Positions 7,300 through 17,358 are shown, numbered from the stretch's first letter. The stretch is 64,000 nt of DNA from Planifilum fimeticola (GCF_003001905.1 NZ_PVNE01000012.1:1-64000), one strand, 5' to 3'. Translations and numbers: made by a program. Notes: a model not told the origin generated them from the sequence alone.

Positions 7300-9087
7300 A
7301 TGGAAACACTCCATCGAACTCACGGATGCGGCGAGCTGACGCGGGAGGTGGTCGGCCGGCAAGTCGTGCTGAACGGATGGGTGCAGAAACGGCGCGATCT
7401 CGGCGGGTTGATCTTCATCGATTTGCGGGATCGTTCCGGAGTGGTGCAGGTGGTATGCAATCCCGAAATTTCCCCCGAGGCGGCGGAGGCGGCCGATCGG
7501 GTTCGGTCGGAGTACGTGCTGGCGGTCCGGGGGACTGTCGTCCAACGCTCCCCGGAGACGGTCAATCCCAGGATGGCAACCGGGGAGATCGAGGTGCAGT
7601 GCGAATCCCTCGTCGTTTTGAACGAGGCGAAGACGCCGCCGTTTCCGATCCAGGACGATTTGGACGTGGAGGAATCGGTGCGGTTGAAATATCGTTATGT
7701 GGATCTGCGCCGTCCCGTGATGCAGCGCACCCTGATGCTCCGTCACCGGGCGATGCAGGCGGTTCGCTCTTTTCTCGACCGCAACGGGTTTGTGGAAGTG
7801 GAAACCCCGATGCTGACCCGGAGCACACCCGAGGGGGCGCGGGATTATCTGGTGCCCAGCAGGGTGCATCCGGGATCCTTCTACGCCCTTCCCCAGTCAC
7901 CGCAGATTTTCAAGCAGCTGTTGATGGTGGCGGGAATGGAGCGGTATTTTCAAATCGTCCGCTGTTTTCGGGACGAGGACCTTCGCGCCGACCGGCAGCC
8001 GGAGTTCACCCAGATCGACATCGAGGTTTCCTTTATGCCGCTGGAGCCCTTCATCTCCCTGATGGAGGAAATGGTGGCCGAGCTGTTTGAGAAAACCATC
8101 GGCATCCGGGTGGAGCGTCCTTTCCCCCGGATTACCTACCGGGAAGCGATGGAGCGCTATGGGAGCGACAAACCGGACCTTCGTTTCGGGATGGAACTGG
8201 TGGATCTTTCGGAGGCGGTCAAGGAAAGTTCCTTCAAGGTGTTTTCCGGCACCGTGGCCCGCGGCGGAAAGGTGAAGGCGATCAATGTCAAGGGCTGCGC
8301 CGGTTGGAGCCGCAAGGAGATCTCGCGCTGGGAGGAGGAAGCGAAGAACCTGGGGGCCAAGGGGTTGGCCTGGATCGCCAGCCGCGACGAGGGGCTGAAG
8401 GGCCCGGTGGCCAAGTTCCTTTCCGATGCGGAGTGGGCGAAGATCCGGGAGCTGACATCCTGCGAGCCGGGAGATCTGCTGCTGTGCGTGGCCGATGAAC
8501 AGCCCCTGGTGGAGGAAGTGCTCGGGGAGTTGCGACTCCGCCTCGGCCGGGAGCTGGACCTGATCGACAAAGGCAGTTTCCGGTTCGCCTGGGTCACCGA
8601 ATTTCCCCTGTTGGAGTATGATGAAGAGGACGGGCGCTATTACGCCATGCACCATCCCTTCACCATGCCGATGGAAGAGGACATCCCCCTTTTGGACACG
8701 GATCCCGGAAAAGTGCGGGCTCAGGCCTACGACCTGGTCCTCAACGGGTATGAAATCGGCGGCGGGAGCCGGCGGATCCATCGGCGGGAGGTGCAGGAGG
8801 CGATGTTCCGCGCTCTGGGGATCTCGCGGGAGGAAGCCCGGGAAAAGTTCGGGTTTCTGCTGGAGGCCTTCGAGTACGGTGCTCCGCCCCACGGCGGGAT
8901 CGCCTTCGGGTTCGACCGCATCGTGATGCTGCTCGCGGGTCGAAACAACCTGCGGGATTGCATCGCCTTCCCCAAGACGGCCAGCGGCAGCTGCCTGCTC
9001 ACGGACGCTCCGGCTCCGGTGGATGAGCATCAGTTGAAGGAACTGCACATTTCGGTCACTAATAAAATGTCAAGCGAAGATGTATAA
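7300..9087 (+). CDS. aspS: Aspartyl-tRNA synthetase
   Basis: Class IIb synthetase of bacterial type. An N-terminal OB-fold anticodon-binding domain ([23 protein letters not shown], in two parts), the catalytic core with [12 protein letters not shown] and [18 protein letters not shown] (motif 2), the bacterial GAD insertion, and motif 3 [13 protein letters not shown]. 595 residues is the normal length. AGGAGG precedes the ATG. Because no aspartate/asparagine discrimination can be read from the sequence alone, it could be a non-discriminating enzyme if the genome uses the GatCAB route. Confidence 0.97.
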   Translation: METLHRTHGCGELTREVVGRQVVLNGWVQKRRDLGGLIFIDLRDRSGVVQVVCNPEISPEAAEAADRVRSEYVLAVRGTVVQRSPETVNPRMATGEIEVQCESLVVLNEAKTPPFPIQDDLDVEESVRLKYRYVDLRRPVMQRTLMLRHRAMQAVRSFLDRNGFVEVETPMLTRSTPEGARDYLVPSRVHPGSFYALPQSPQIFKQLLMVAGMERYFQIVRCFRDEDLRADRQPEFTQIDIEVSFMPLEPFISLMEEMVAELFEKTIGIRVERPFPRITYREAMERYGSDKPDLRFGMELVDLSEAVKESSFKVFSGTVARGGKVKAINVKGCAGWSRKEISRWEEEAKNLGAKGLAWIASRDEGLKGPVAKFLSDAEWAKIRELTSCEPGDLLLCVADEQPLVEEVLGELRLRLGRELDLIDKGSFRFAWVTEFPLLEYDEEDGRYYAMHHPFTMPMEEDIPLLDTDPGKVRAQAYDLVLNGYEIGGGSRRIHRREVQEAMFRALGISREEAREKFGFLLEAFEYGAPPHGGIAFGFDRIVMLLAGRNNLRDCIAFPKTASGSCLLTDAPAPVDEHQLKELHISVTNKMSSEDV

Positions 9088-9177
9088 TAACATCGATTAA
9101 CAGCCGACTGGCCCCCTTTTGTGCATCAATTTCTTTCGCCGTGGAAAAATAATAAACAGTTGCCCACAATGTACCGC

Positions 9178-9207
9178 TTGCCATCCGTGCCTCTGCTGTG
9201 GTAACAT
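9178..9207 (+). promoter_or_regulatory. Promoter of the 6S RNA gene
   Basis: TTGCCA (9178-9183), an 18-base spacer, then TAACAT (9202-9207). The predicted start near 9214 coincides with the first base of the RNA terminal helix. Confidence 0.55.
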
Positions 9208-9213
9208 GAAATC

Positions 9214-9403
9214 AGCAACAGGAGCCCTGCTATGTGCGTTAACCCCTGAAAGTTTTGAGCCAACACCCATACAAAGGGAGCCCGGGGTCATTTGTGGGCG
9301 CGGAAGCCTCGTGAGAGAGGACCCGCAAACACAGGTGCAGGGCACCCACCTGCGAGAGAGCAGGTTCAAAACTGAGGGAGCCACGGCATAACGGGGCTCT
9401 TTT
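9214..9403 (+). ncRNA. ssrS: 6S RNA
   Basis: About 190 nt, the normal size for this RNA. The ends pair: GAGCCCTGCTATG (9222-9234) with CATAACGGGGCTC (9387-9399). A second closing helix is GTTTTGA with TCAAAAC. Between them lies a long imperfect hairpin interrupted by an open region, the architecture of the RNA that mimics an open promoter and binds the sigma-A holoenzyme. The 3' side ends in TCTTTT. The location just downstream of aspS is the same as that of bsrA (6S-1) in Bacillus. The call rests on structure and synteny; a covariance search would settle it. Confidence 0.78.
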
Positions 9404-9464
9404 CCATTTTCAAAAGGGGACCTTCTCGGATTCCGCTCCGAGGGCTGGTGCAAAGGATGATTGG

Positions 9465-10046
9465 ATGCGAATCGGTGTGGATATCGACGGTACCATCAAG
9501 GATACCCGGTGTGCGGCCGTTCAGGTATATAACGAGGTATTGAACCGGAGCGTCAAGCCGGAAGAGGTGACCGATTTTTACCTGGACAAGGCTTACGGTT
9601 TGTCCCCCCGGGAAGGGGCCAGGCTGTGGCGAAAGTTGGAACACCGGATTTACGCCCTGGGGGTTCCCCTGAAGGGGGCGGCGGAGACCCTCTGGAAATT
9701 GCAGCGCAGAGGACACGAGATCTACTTTATCACCGCTCGTCCCGGCATGAAACATATCGCAGATGTGACGAAAAACTGGTTGCAAAAGCACGGGTTTCCC
9801 TACGATCCCAGCCGTTTGCGGATGAGTGCCCAGGATAAGGCGAAGATCGCCCGGGAGCTGGGGATCCAGCTGTTCTTTGAGGATGCGCCGAAGCATTTGG
9901 ACCGTCTGGTCGAAGAGGGGATTCCGACGGTGATCGTGGATGCGGTCTATAACCGGAATTACCCCGGTGATTTGCCGCGAATCAAAAGTTGGGACGAGGT
10001 GTTACCCCTCGTGGAGGAAATGGAAAAGCGCCTGAAAAACGTCTGA
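9465..10046 (+). CDS. HAD-superfamily 5'-nucleotidase
   Basis: HAD phosphatase resembling deoxy-5'(3')-nucleotidases (NT5C type) and Bacillus YqfW. The nucleophile motif VDIDGT lies at residues 4-9, motif II is FITARP, and motif IV is FFEDAPKHLD. It probably dephosphorylates nucleoside monophosphates or a related small phosphate. 193 residues, soluble. AAAGGA precedes the ATG. It stands alone between the 6S gene and a hairpin that overlaps its stop codon. The exact substrate is not determinable. Confidence 0.8.
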   Translation: MRIGVDIDGTIKDTRCAAVQVYNEVLNRSVKPEEVTDFYLDKAYGLSPREGARLWRKLEHRIYALGVPLKGAAETLWKLQRRGHEIYFITARPGMKHIADVTKNWLQKHGFPYDPSRLRMSAQDKAKIARELGIQLFFEDAPKHLDRLVEEGIPTVIVDAVYNRNYPGDLPRIKSWDEVLPLVEEMEKRLKNV

Positions 10047-10070
10047 GCCGCCATCGAAGGATGGCGGCTC
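10045..10070. terminator. Hairpin between convergent genes
   Basis: A perfect 11-bp stem (GAGCCGCCATC / GATGGCGGCTC) with a GAAG loop overlaps the nucleotidase stop and ends just before the ferritin-like gene on the other strand. It has no T tract on either side but probably acts in both directions. Confidence 0.5.
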
Positions 10071-10073
10071 GTC

Positions 10074-10523
10074 TCACAGGCGCGGATCTTCCAGCAATCG
10101 CTCCAGCTCTTCCTTGTGTTCGGTTTCTTCGGCCAGCATTTCTTCCAACTTCACCTTCAGCTCCGTTTCTCCGACCTGTTCGGCCTGTTCGATCCGTTCC
10201 TTGTAGCGGCGGATGGTGTCCTTTTCCGCGTCGACGGATGCCTGGATCATCTCCCGAAGGTCCCCGGTCTGTTTCACCTCGTAAGGCTTTACGACCGGTA
10301 CCCCTCCCAGCGTGACAATCTTGTTGGCCAGGTACAGGGCATGGTTGATCTCGTCCCGGGCTTCCTTTTCAAAGAGGGGTTTGAGCACCTGCCGTCCGAG
10401 GCCGGAGACCCTTGCGGCGTTTTGGATGTACTGGATGACTGCCGTGTATTCGTGTGCCAGATCTTCATTGAGGCCGTCAATCAGTTCCCGGACATCGGTT
10501 TTGAACTGAACTTGTTGGCTCAT
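10074..10523 (-). CDS. Ferritin-like / bacterioferritin-type protein
   Basis: A four-helix-bundle protein of the ferritin-like superfamily, 149 residues. Di-iron ligands are readable: Glu in EDLAHEYTAV, the ExxH pair in KEARDEINHALYL, and Glu plus ExxH in AEETEHKEELERL. It likely stores iron or protects against peroxide in the cytoplasm. The start at 10523 (MSQQVQF) is used because AAAGGAG lies 10 bases upstream; the frame is open further upstream but without support. Single gene, convergent with the nucleotidase. Confidence 0.85.
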   Translation of the reverse strand: MSQQVQFKTDVRELIDGLNEDLAHEYTAVIQYIQNAARVSGLGRQVLKPLFEKEARDEINHALYLANKIVTLGGVPVVKPYEVKQTGDLREMIQASVDAEKDTIRRYKERIEQAEQVGETELKVKLEEMLAEETEHKEELERLLEDPRL

Positions 10524-10663
10524 CCCACATCGACTCCTTTTGTATGCCGAGTACACAGGGTTATCTTCCCCTCTGCGGCGAAAAAACATGCACACCGGGG
10601 AGAGCACAGTTTGCCGCCAACAAGTACTCTACACCACCGACGGCCGGCGGGCTATGAATCTTT

Positions 10664-11989
10664 TCACACTTCCCGCCCTTTGATCCGGCGGATCCACTCC
10701 TTCAGCTTCCCTTCGTATCCGCGGTCGGCCGGGTGATAGAAGGTCTTGCCGACATGTTCGTCGGGGAGATATTGTTGCTCCACATATCCCCGGGGAAAGT
10801 CGTGGGGGTACAGGTATCCGACGCCACGGCCCTGCTCGCGTGCCCCGGAGAAATGGGCGTCCCGCAGATGGGGGGGAACCTCGCCCCGGGATTCTTCGCG
10901 CACCGCTTTGGTGGCCTCCGAAATGCCGCGAATCACCGCGTTGCTCTTGGGGGCGGTGGCGATGTAGATGGCGGCTTCCGCCAGCGGAATGCGGGCCTCC
11001 GGCATTCCCACGGTCTCCACCGCGTGGGCGGCGGCGGAGGCGATGAGGAGGGCGCGGGGGTCGGCCATGCCCACGTCTTCGGCGGCGTGGACGAAGATGC
11101 GGCGCGCGATCAGTCGGGGATCTTCCCCGGCTTCCAGCATTTTGGCCAGATAATACAGGGCGGCGTCCGGATCGGATCCGCGCATGCTCTTGATAAAGGC
11201 GGACAACGTGTCGTAATGATTGTCACCGCTCTTGTCATAGCGGACCATCTTGCGCTGGATGGACTCCTCAGCCGTGTCCAGGGTGATGCGCCGAATGCCC
11301 AGCTCGTCGGGGGATGTGGTCAAAACGGCCAGCTCGATCGCGTTGAGGGCGCTGCGGGCATCCCCGCCCGCGGTGCGGGCGATGTGGGCCAGGGCTTCTT
11401 CTTCCACCTCCACCTGGTACTTGCCCAGCCCCCGATCCTCATCCTCGAGGGCACGCTTCAGGAGCAGGATCAGCTGTTCCTCCGTCAGGGGGACCAGCTG
11501 AAACACCCGCGAGCGGGACAGGAGCGCGGCATTCACCTCAAAGGCGGGGTTCTGCGTTGTGGCGCCGATCAGGATGATGGTGCCGTCCTCTACATAGGGA
11601 AGAAGGGCATCCTGCTGGGACTTGTTGAATCGGTGGATTTCGTCGATGAACAAAACGGTCCGCTGACCGTACATTCCCAGCCGTTCCTTGGCTTCCTTCG
11701 TCAACCGACGAATGTCGGAAACCCCCGCGGTGACCGCGTTCAGCTGTTCGAAGTGGGCCTTGGTGCTTCCGGCGATCACTCTGGCCAGGGTGGTTTTCCC
11801 CGTTCCCGGCGGCCCGTAAAAAATCAGGGAGGAGAGCTGATCCGCCTCGATGGCTCGGCGGAGCAATTTTCCTGGGCCGAGGATGTGGGACTGACCCACG
11901 AATTCGTCCAGCGTCCGGGGACGCATGCGGGCGGCCAGGGGGGCTTTTTTTTCAGTTTCCATCTGATGACCGAACTCGAACAGATCCAT
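10664..11989 (-). CDS. rarA: Replication-associated recombination protein A (AAA+ ATPase)
   Basis: RarA/MgsA, related to clamp loaders and RuvB; it acts at stalled replication forks. Walker [10 protein letters not shown] is at about residues 59-67, Walker B is LFIDEIHRF, and sensor words GATTQNP and GGDARSALN follow. The C-terminal tetramerisation domain (YKYPHDF-like word YLYPHDFP, then EQQYLPD) is complete. 441 residues. The start at 11989 has AAGGAG 9 bases upstream. Divergent from the YczE gene and next to cymR, the order found in Bacillus. Confidence 0.95.
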   Translation of the reverse strand: MDLFEFGHQMETEKKAPLAARMRPRTLDEFVGQSHILGPGKLLRRAIEADQLSSLIFYGPPGTGKTTLARVIAGSTKAHFEQLNAVTAGVSDIRRLTKEAKERLGMYGQRTVLFIDEIHRFNKSQQDALLPYVEDGTIILIGATTQNPAFEVNAALLSRSRVFQLVPLTEEQLILLLKRALEDEDRGLGKYQVEVEEEALAHIARTAGGDARSALNAIELAVLTTSPDELGIRRITLDTAEESIQRKMVRYDKSGDNHYDTLSAFIKSMRGSDPDAALYYLAKMLEAGEDPRLIARRIFVHAAEDVGMADPRALLIASAAAHAVETVGMPEARIPLAEAAIYIATAPKSNAVIRGISEATKAVREESRGEVPPHLRDAHFSGAREQGRGVGYLYPHDFPRGYVEQQYLPDEHVGKTFYHPADRGYEGKLKEWIRRIKGREV

Positions 11990-12144
11990 GGCGGACATCT
12001 CCTTACCGAACAGACATTCCTTTCTCATGCATACCACATTCGGCGGCACGGGGCAAGGGAGATCGGTTTATCGACCGGAGGGAGATGTTCCCGCGGTTCA
12101 TTAGAAAGAGGAATAGAAAAGAGCGGGAGTGGGGAGAGATGAGG

Positions 12145-12951
12145 ATGTGGTTGAAAGGGAAGGCCACTTGGGATCGTCTGTGGCGTTGGATTTTCTTTGT
12201 CGCGGGTCTGTGGATCATGTCCTTCGGCGTGGTCCTCACGATTCAGGCGAATTTGGGTGTGTCTCCCTGGGACGTGCTTCACATCGGGCTGTCCCGGACG
12301 ACGTCCCTTTCCATCGGGATGTGGGTCCAACTGGTCGGCCTCGTTTTGGTCGCCGTCACATCGTGGATGAAGCGCAGGCTGCCGGAAGTCGGTACGGTGC
12401 TCAACATGATTCTGGTGGGCCTCTTCATTGACGCCTTGATCTATTTGGGCTGGATTCCGGCGCCTTCTTCCCTTTTGTTGCGTTGGATCTTTTTGATCTC
12501 GGGGATCGGTCTGGCCGGCTTCGGTGCCGGAATGTATATCGCTTCCCGGTTGGGGGCGGGGCCGCGGGACGGTTTGACCCTGGTCCTGTCGGAGCGGACG
12601 GGCTGGTCGATCAGTCGCATCCGGACGGTCATGGAAGTGGCGGTTTTGGTGATCGGCGGACTGCTCGGGGGACCGCTTTCCGTCGGGACGTTTCTTTCTT
12701 CGGTTTTGATTGGACCCGTCATGCATGTTTCGATACAATTTTGGGAGAAGCGTCTGAAGACTGTTGCGGGAAGAGGTGTTCATGTTGAAAGTATCCACCA
12801 AGGGCCGGTACGGGCTGACCATCATGATGGATTTGGCGGCCAATTACGGGGAAGGGCCGGTCTCCCTCAAGCGGATTGCGGAACGGCACCAGCTGTCGGA
12901 ACATTATCTGGAGCAGCTGATTGCCCCTCTGCGAAACGCGGGTCTGGTTAA
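12145..12951 (+). CDS. YczE/YitT-like integral membrane protein running into cymR
   Basis: Membrane protein of the YczE family with about five hydrophobic segments and the family words NLGVSPWDVLH and GAGPRDGLT. Homologues are usually around 210-220 residues. Here the frame stays open for about 170 bases inside cymR, adding some 55 residues rich in Gly, Ala and Pro that are only the second-frame translation of cymR. Either the normal stop was lost or the tail is tolerated. ATG 12145 has GGGGAGAG 6 bases upstream. Relatives affect membrane integrity or secretion; the function here is unknown. Confidence 0.75.
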   Translation: MWLKGKATWDRLWRWIFFVAGLWIMSFGVVLTIQANLGVSPWDVLHIGLSRTTSLSIGMWVQLVGLVLVAVTSWMKRRLPEVGTVLNMILVGLFIDALIYLGWIPAPSSLLLRWIFLISGIGLAGFGAGMYIASRLGAGPRDGLTLVLSERTGWSISRIRTVMEVAVLVIGGLLGGPLSVGTFLSSVLIGPVMHVSIQFWEKRLKTVAGRGVHVESIHQGPVRADHHDGFGGQLRGRAGLPQADCGTAPAVGTLSGAADCPSAKRGSG

Positions 12952-13207
12952 GAGCATCCGCGGCGCTTACGGGGGATACAAGTTGTCGAAGCCGCCGGAG
13001 GATATCACGGCGGGGGAAGTGATCAAGGTGTTGGAGGGGCCGATCATTCTCGTGGATGTGGAAGAGGAGAATGATGCGGCCCGCCGGAAACTGTGGAAAC
13101 GCGTCCGGGACGCCATCGCAGAAGTGCTGGACAGCACCACGCTCAGCGATCTCATCCAAGAGTCTTCCGACAAGGATGAAGCGGACGGCTACATGTTCTA
13201 TATATGA
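12782..13207 (+). CDS. cymR: Rrf2-family regulator, CymR type
   Basis: A winged-helix repressor of the Rrf2 family. The N-terminus MLKVSTKGRYGLTIMMDLA, the helix-turn-helix with SLKRIAERHQLSEHYLEQL, and the wing GAYGGYKL are diagnostic. There are no cysteines that would bind an iron-sulfur cluster, which separates it from IscR and fits CymR, the master regulator of cysteine metabolism. 141 residues. The start at 12782 has GGAAGAGG upstream. The gene lies inside the 3' end of the YczE frame and directly before iscS, as in Bacillus. Confidence 0.92.
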   Translation: MLKVSTKGRYGLTIMMDLAANYGEGPVSLKRIAERHQLSEHYLEQLIAPLRNAGLVKSIRGAYGGYKLSKPPEDITAGEVIKVLEGPIILVDVEEENDAARRKLWKRVRDAIAEVLDSTTLSDLIQESSDKDEADGYMFYI

Positions 13208-13220
13208 CAGGTGATGAATC

Positions 13221-14372
13221 ATGGCGATCTATTTGGATCATGCTGCAACCACGCCGGTTCACCCGGAGGTTCGGCAGGCGATGCTTCCATATCTGGATGA
13301 CTATTTCGGGAACCCATCCAGCATGCACCGGTTCGGTCGGGCCGTCCGGCAAGCGGTGGATGAAGCCCGGGATAAACTGGCCGGCGTGTTGGGGGCGGAA
13401 CCGGGAGAAATCGTATTTACCAGCGGCGGAACGGAAGCGGATAATTTCGCGCTGATCGGGGCGGCGCTGTCGGGGAAAAAACGGGGGAAGGATCATCTGA
13501 TCACTTCCGCCGTGGAACATCACGCCGTGTTGGATACCTGTCGCCATCTGGAGCGATTGGGATTTCGGGTGACCTATCTTCCCGTCGATGAAACCGGAGA
13601 AGTACGGTTGGATGCGCTCCGGGAGGCGATCGATGACCGAACCGCCTTGGTCAGCGTCATGTACGGCAACAACGAAGTGGGAACCCTGCAGCCCGTGGAA
13701 GCCATCGGCGAGTTGGCCCGTGAGAACGGAGCCCTGTTCCACACCGACGCCGTTCAGGCCTTCGGCTACGAACCCCTGAACGTCCGCGAGCTGCCGGTGG
13801 ATCTTTTGTCGGTTTCCTCCCACAAGATCAACGGACCCAAGGGAGTCGGCGCCCTTTATGTGGCCAAGGGGGTTTCCCTGACTCCCCACATGTACGGAGG
13901 CTCCCAGGAGATGCGTCGACGTGCGGGAACGGAAAACGTTCCGGGAATCGTGGGCTTTGGGAAGGCGGCGGAAATTGCCGGCGCGTCCCGCGCGGAGCAC
14001 CTCGAGCAGGCCCGGCGGTGCCGCGAAGCGATGATCCGGGCGTGGGAGAGGGAAGGAATTGATTTTGTGGTCAACGGCCACCCCCATAGGCATTTGCCCC
14101 ATATTTTGAATGTCAGCTTCCCGGGGGCGGAGACGGAAACCCTGCTGATGAACCTCGATCTGGAAGGTATCGCCTGCTCCAGCGGTTCCGCCTGCACCTC
14201 GGGGACCTTGGAGGTTTCCCACGTGCTGAAGGCGATGAACCTGCCCGAGGCGGTTCTCCGATCGGCGATCCGCTTCAGCTTCGGCAGGGGAAACACCGTG
14301 GAGGAGGTGACCCGGGCGGCGGAAACGGCGGCCCGGATCGTCCGCCGGTTGACGGGAAAAAAGGCCGGTTGA
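13221..14372 (+). CDS. iscS: Cysteine desulfurase
   Basis: PLP-dependent class V enzyme that removes sulfur from cysteine for tRNA thiolation and iron-sulfur clusters. The PLP lysine is K202 in SSHKINGPKG, the His of VEHHAV stacks on the cofactor, and the persulfide Cys is C325 in SSGSACTSG. 383 residues, of NifS/IscS (YrvO) type. It starts 13 bases after cymR. In Bacillus the next gene is mnmA, which uses this sulfur; here a terminator and recD2 follow instead. Confidence 0.95.
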   Translation: MAIYLDHAATTPVHPEVRQAMLPYLDDYFGNPSSMHRFGRAVRQAVDEARDKLAGVLGAEPGEIVFTSGGTEADNFALIGAALSGKKRGKDHLITSAVEHHAVLDTCRHLERLGFRVTYLPVDETGEVRLDALREAIDDRTALVSVMYGNNEVGTLQPVEAIGELARENGALFHTDAVQAFGYEPLNVRELPVDLLSVSSHKINGPKGVGALYVAKGVSLTPHMYGGSQEMRRRAGTENVPGIVGFGKAAEIAGASRAEHLEQARRCREAMIRAWEREGIDFVVNGHPHRHLPHILNVSFPGAETETLLMNLDLEGIACSSGSACTSGTLEVSHVLKAMNLPEAVLRSAIRFSFGRGNTVEEVTRAAETAARIVRRLTGKKAG

Positions 14373-14377
14373 AGTGC

Positions 14378-14440
14378 AGGGGTGTACTGCGGAACGCCTT
14401 TGACAAGCCAAAGGCCCGCGGTACACCCCTCGGTTTTTTC
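14378..14440 (+). terminator. Terminator of the cymR-iscS unit
   Basis: A long stem, AGGGGTGTAC with TACACCCCT, and an inner GCCTTTG with CAAAGGC, is followed by CGGTTTTTTC. Confidence 0.85.
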
Positions 14441-14516
14441 GGCAATTCCGGGTAGAATGTATGTTCTTTTCCCTCTATACTAGTAATTAAAGAGCGCTGC
14501 ATTGAGGTGCTGGTCG

Positions 14517-16769
14517 ATGAAACAGCCCCGATTGGATCTCTTTTCGGAAGGGTATTTGAAGGGATCCCTGATACAGGAAATTTACCACAACGAAGAGAAC
14601 GGCTTCGGCGTTTACCTGATCCGGGTGGAGGAGTCGAACGAGCCTCTGGATACCGATGAAGTGGTGATTGTCGGCCATTTCATCCGTCCCCATCCGGACG
14701 AGGTGCTGACCTGCTACGGGGAATGGGTGGAACACGCCCGATACGGCCTCCAATATCAGGTTCACCGGGTCAAGAAAGAGGTCCCCCGTTCCGCCGAGGC
14801 CGTGATCAAATATTTGTCGAGCGGGCTCTTTCCCGGCATCGGCAAGGTGACGGCCCAGAAAATCGTGGATCATCTCGGGCCGGACGCCCTGGACAAGATT
14901 GCCGCCGATCCCGATGTCCTGTTCGACGTCCCGGGCCTCAGCGCCTCCCGCTCCCAGACGATCGCCGAAAATCTGCGGGAACATCATGCCATCGAACAGG
15001 CGTTGGTTTTCCTGTACGAATTCGGCATGGGTCCCGCCCTCGCCCTGAAAGTGGTCCAGCAATACAAGCAGGAGACGATGGAGCGCATCAAGGAGAATCC
15101 CTATCGCCTGATCGATGATGTGGAAGGGGTGGGCTTCCGGCGGGCCGACGAGATTGCCCGTCGCCTCGGTGTGGCTCCCGATTCCCCGGAGAGGTTTCAG
15201 GCCGCCGCCCTTTACGCCGTGAAGGATGCCGCCCTATCCGGCGGCCATGTTTATGTGACCGCGGAGGAGCTTGAGGAATGGATCGACCGGTTGCTCGATG
15301 AGGACAATCCCTTTTCGAGGGAGGAGCGGGAGCAGCACCTCGCCGACATGGTGGGGGAGGGGCGATTGCTTGAGGAGGAAGGGAAATATTATCTTCCCTC
15401 CCTTTATTATGCGGAGCGGGGAGTGGCCGCCCGGATCAAGGCCCTCCTCGCGGAAGAGGTGGAAGAGTTTCCCGTTCAGGAATTGTATCGGGCCGTCGGC
15501 GAAGTGGAGGAGGAATTGGGCGTCGCCTACGCGGAAAGGCAGAGGGAGGCGATGATCACTGCGGCCACCTCTCCCTTGATGATCCTGACCGGCGGACCCG
15601 GCACGGGCAAGACGACCGTGATCCGCGGAATCTGTCATCTGTTCGCCCGCTTGAAGGGATGGTCCCTCGATCCGAAGGCCTATGAGGGGACGGAGCGGCC
15701 GTATCCGATCCGGCTGGTGGCTCCCACGGGCCGGGCGGCGAAACGGATGTCGGAAGCGACGGGGTTGCCGGCGATGACGATTCACCGGTTATTGGGTTGG
15801 AAAGGGGAGTTTTTCGAGCACGATGCGGACAATCCCATCACCGGCTCCCTTCTCATTGTCGATGAAGTCTCGATGATGGACCTTTGGCTGGCCAACCAGC
15901 TGTTGCGTTCCGTGCCCCGGGGGATGCAGGTGATCCTCGTGGGCGATCAGGATCAGCTGCCCCCGGTGGGACCCGGCAACGTGCTGCACCATCTTCTTCA
16001 GGTGGAGGAAATCCCCCGGGTGGAGCTTACTGAAATTTTTCGCCAGGAGAAAAACTCATCAATCATTCACCTCGCCCATTCCCTGAAACAGGGGGAACTG
16101 CCCGACGATCTCCTCGAGCCTCAGCCCGACAGGCGCTTTTTTCCTTGCAGCCGGGAGCAGGTCCTGGATGTGATTCTTCAGACCTATCGACAGGCCCTGA
16201 AACGGGGATACACCCTGTTTGATGTGCAGGTGCTGGCACCGGTGTACAAGGGTCCTGCCGGCGTGGATCGCATCAACCGCACTCTTCAGGAGGCGGTGAA
16301 CCCGGGGGCTCCGGAAAAGAAGGAGATCGTTTGGGGGGATCACGTGTTTCGCCTCGGGGACAAGGTGCTCCAGCTGGTGAACCATCCCGAACATCCCATT
16401 TACAACGGCGATATGGGATTGGTGGTGGCGATTCAGGACGGGGCCGGCCCCGATGAGCCGGTTCTCTGGGTCCGCTTTGACCGGCTGGAAGTTCCCTACA
16501 AGCGGAGTCAACTGAACCAAATTGCCCTTTCTTATGCCTGTTCCGTTCACAAAGCCCAGGGTTCCGAATTTCCCATCGTCATCTTTCCCGTGCTCCATGC
16601 TTACCGGAGAATGCTCCAGCGCAACCTGATTTATACGGGGATTACGCGGAGCAAATCGTACCTGATCTTGTGCGGAGAGCTCCGTGCCCTTTCCTTCGGG
16701 GTCAGCAGGCAGGACCGGCAGGAGAGAAACAGCTGTCTGGTCGACTTGCTTCGCTCTTCCACATGGTAA
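14517..16769 (+). CDS. recD2: RecD2-type DNA helicase
   Basis: Superfamily 1B 5'-3' helicase acting without RecBC in recombination and repair. The N-terminal domain carries tandem helix-hairpin-helix motifs (LFPGIGKVTAQKI, DVPGLSASRSQTI). Walker A is GGPGTGKTT, Walker B LIVDEVSMMD, then VGDQDQLPPVG and the late motif SYACSVHKAQGSEF. About 750 residues, full length. ATG 14517 is preferred over TTG 14502 because TGAGGTG lies upstream. First gene of a unit continuing to the PRC-barrel protein. Confidence 0.95.
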   Translation: MKQPRLDLFSEGYLKGSLIQEIYHNEENGFGVYLIRVEESNEPLDTDEVVIVGHFIRPHPDEVLTCYGEWVEHARYGLQYQVHRVKKEVPRSAEAVIKYLSSGLFPGIGKVTAQKIVDHLGPDALDKIAADPDVLFDVPGLSASRSQTIAENLREHHAIEQALVFLYEFGMGPALALKVVQQYKQETMERIKENPYRLIDDVEGVGFRRADEIARRLGVAPDSPERFQAAALYAVKDAALSGGHVYVTAEELEEWIDRLLDEDNPFSREEREQHLADMVGEGRLLEEEGKYYLPSLYYAERGVAARIKALLAEEVEEFPVQELYRAVGEVEEELGVAYAERQREAMITAATSPLMILTGGPGTGKTTVIRGICHLFARLKGWSLDPKAYEGTERPYPIRLVAPTGRAAKRMSEATGLPAMTIHRLLGWKGEFFEHDADNPITGSLLIVDEVSMMDLWLANQLLRSVPRGMQVILVGDQDQLPPVGPGNVLHHLLQVEEIPRVELTEIFRQEKNSSIIHLAHSLKQGELPDDLLEPQPDRRFFPCSREQVLDVILQTYRQALKRGYTLFDVQVLAPVYKGPAGVDRINRTLQEAVNPGAPEKKEIVWGDHVFRLGDKVLQLVNHPEHPIYNGDMGLVVAIQDGAGPDEPVLWVRFDRLEVPYKRSQLNQIALSYACSVHKAQGSEFPIVIFPVLHAYRRMLQRNLIYTGITRSKSYLILCGELRALSFGVSRQDRQERNSCLVDLLRSSTW

Positions 16770-16833
16770 CTTTCCCCCAGCATGGCTTTCCCGGGTAGAC
16801 CCATACTAAGGGTAGCGGAAGGAGGAGGACCCC

Positions 16834-17346
16834 TTGCGCAAATCCCGGGACGTCATCGGCCTGCCGGTCATTGTCTCGGAAACGGGTGAACAAATCGGGA
16901 CCGTACGCGATTTGTTGTTTGACGGTCGGCAAAATCTGCGGGGGGTGTTGCTGGAAAGGGATGGGTGGTTGCGGCGCGGTCGGTTTGTTGCCGTGGAAAA
17001 CATTGCGGCGTTCGGTGCCGACGCCGTCATGATCGACAGCGAAGATGCCGTTTCTCCCCTTGGCGACGAGCAGCGGGAATGGGTCGGTCTTCTGTCCGGA
17101 GACCGTAGGCTGAAGGGGCGACCCGTCATCAAGGCGAGCGGCCGGGAACTGGGTTGGGTGGAGGATGTCTATTTTCGGGAAGAATTGGGAACCCTGATTG
17201 GATACGAATTGTCTGACGGGTTCTTGTCCGATGTTCTGAGCGGCCGCAAGGTGCTGAAGCCGGGGGCGTTGCATCTCACCTGGGGAAAAGATGTGATCAT
17301 CGCTCCCGACGAGGACATCCCACTGCAAGATGCCAATGGAAAGTAG
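16834..17346 (+). CDS. PRC-barrel domain protein (YrrD-like)
   Basis: Two PRC-barrel repeats, the first near residues 5-60 (DVIGLPVIVSETGEQIGTV) and the second near 95-150 (LKGRPVIKASGRELGWVED). PRC barrels mediate protein or ligand binding; YrrD in Bacillus occupies the same position after recD2 but has no assigned role. 170 residues, soluble. The start is TTG 16834, with GGAGGAGG 6 bases upstream. Confidence 0.85.
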   Translation: MRKSRDVIGLPVIVSETGEQIGTVRDLLFDGRQNLRGVLLERDGWLRRGRFVAVENIAAFGADAVMIDSEDAVSPLGDEQREWVGLLSGDRRLKGRPVIKASGRELGWVEDVYFREELGTLIGYELSDGFLSDVLSGRKVLKPGALHLTWGKDVIIAPDEDIPLQDANGK

Positions 17347-17358
17347 GGGAGAAAACCG

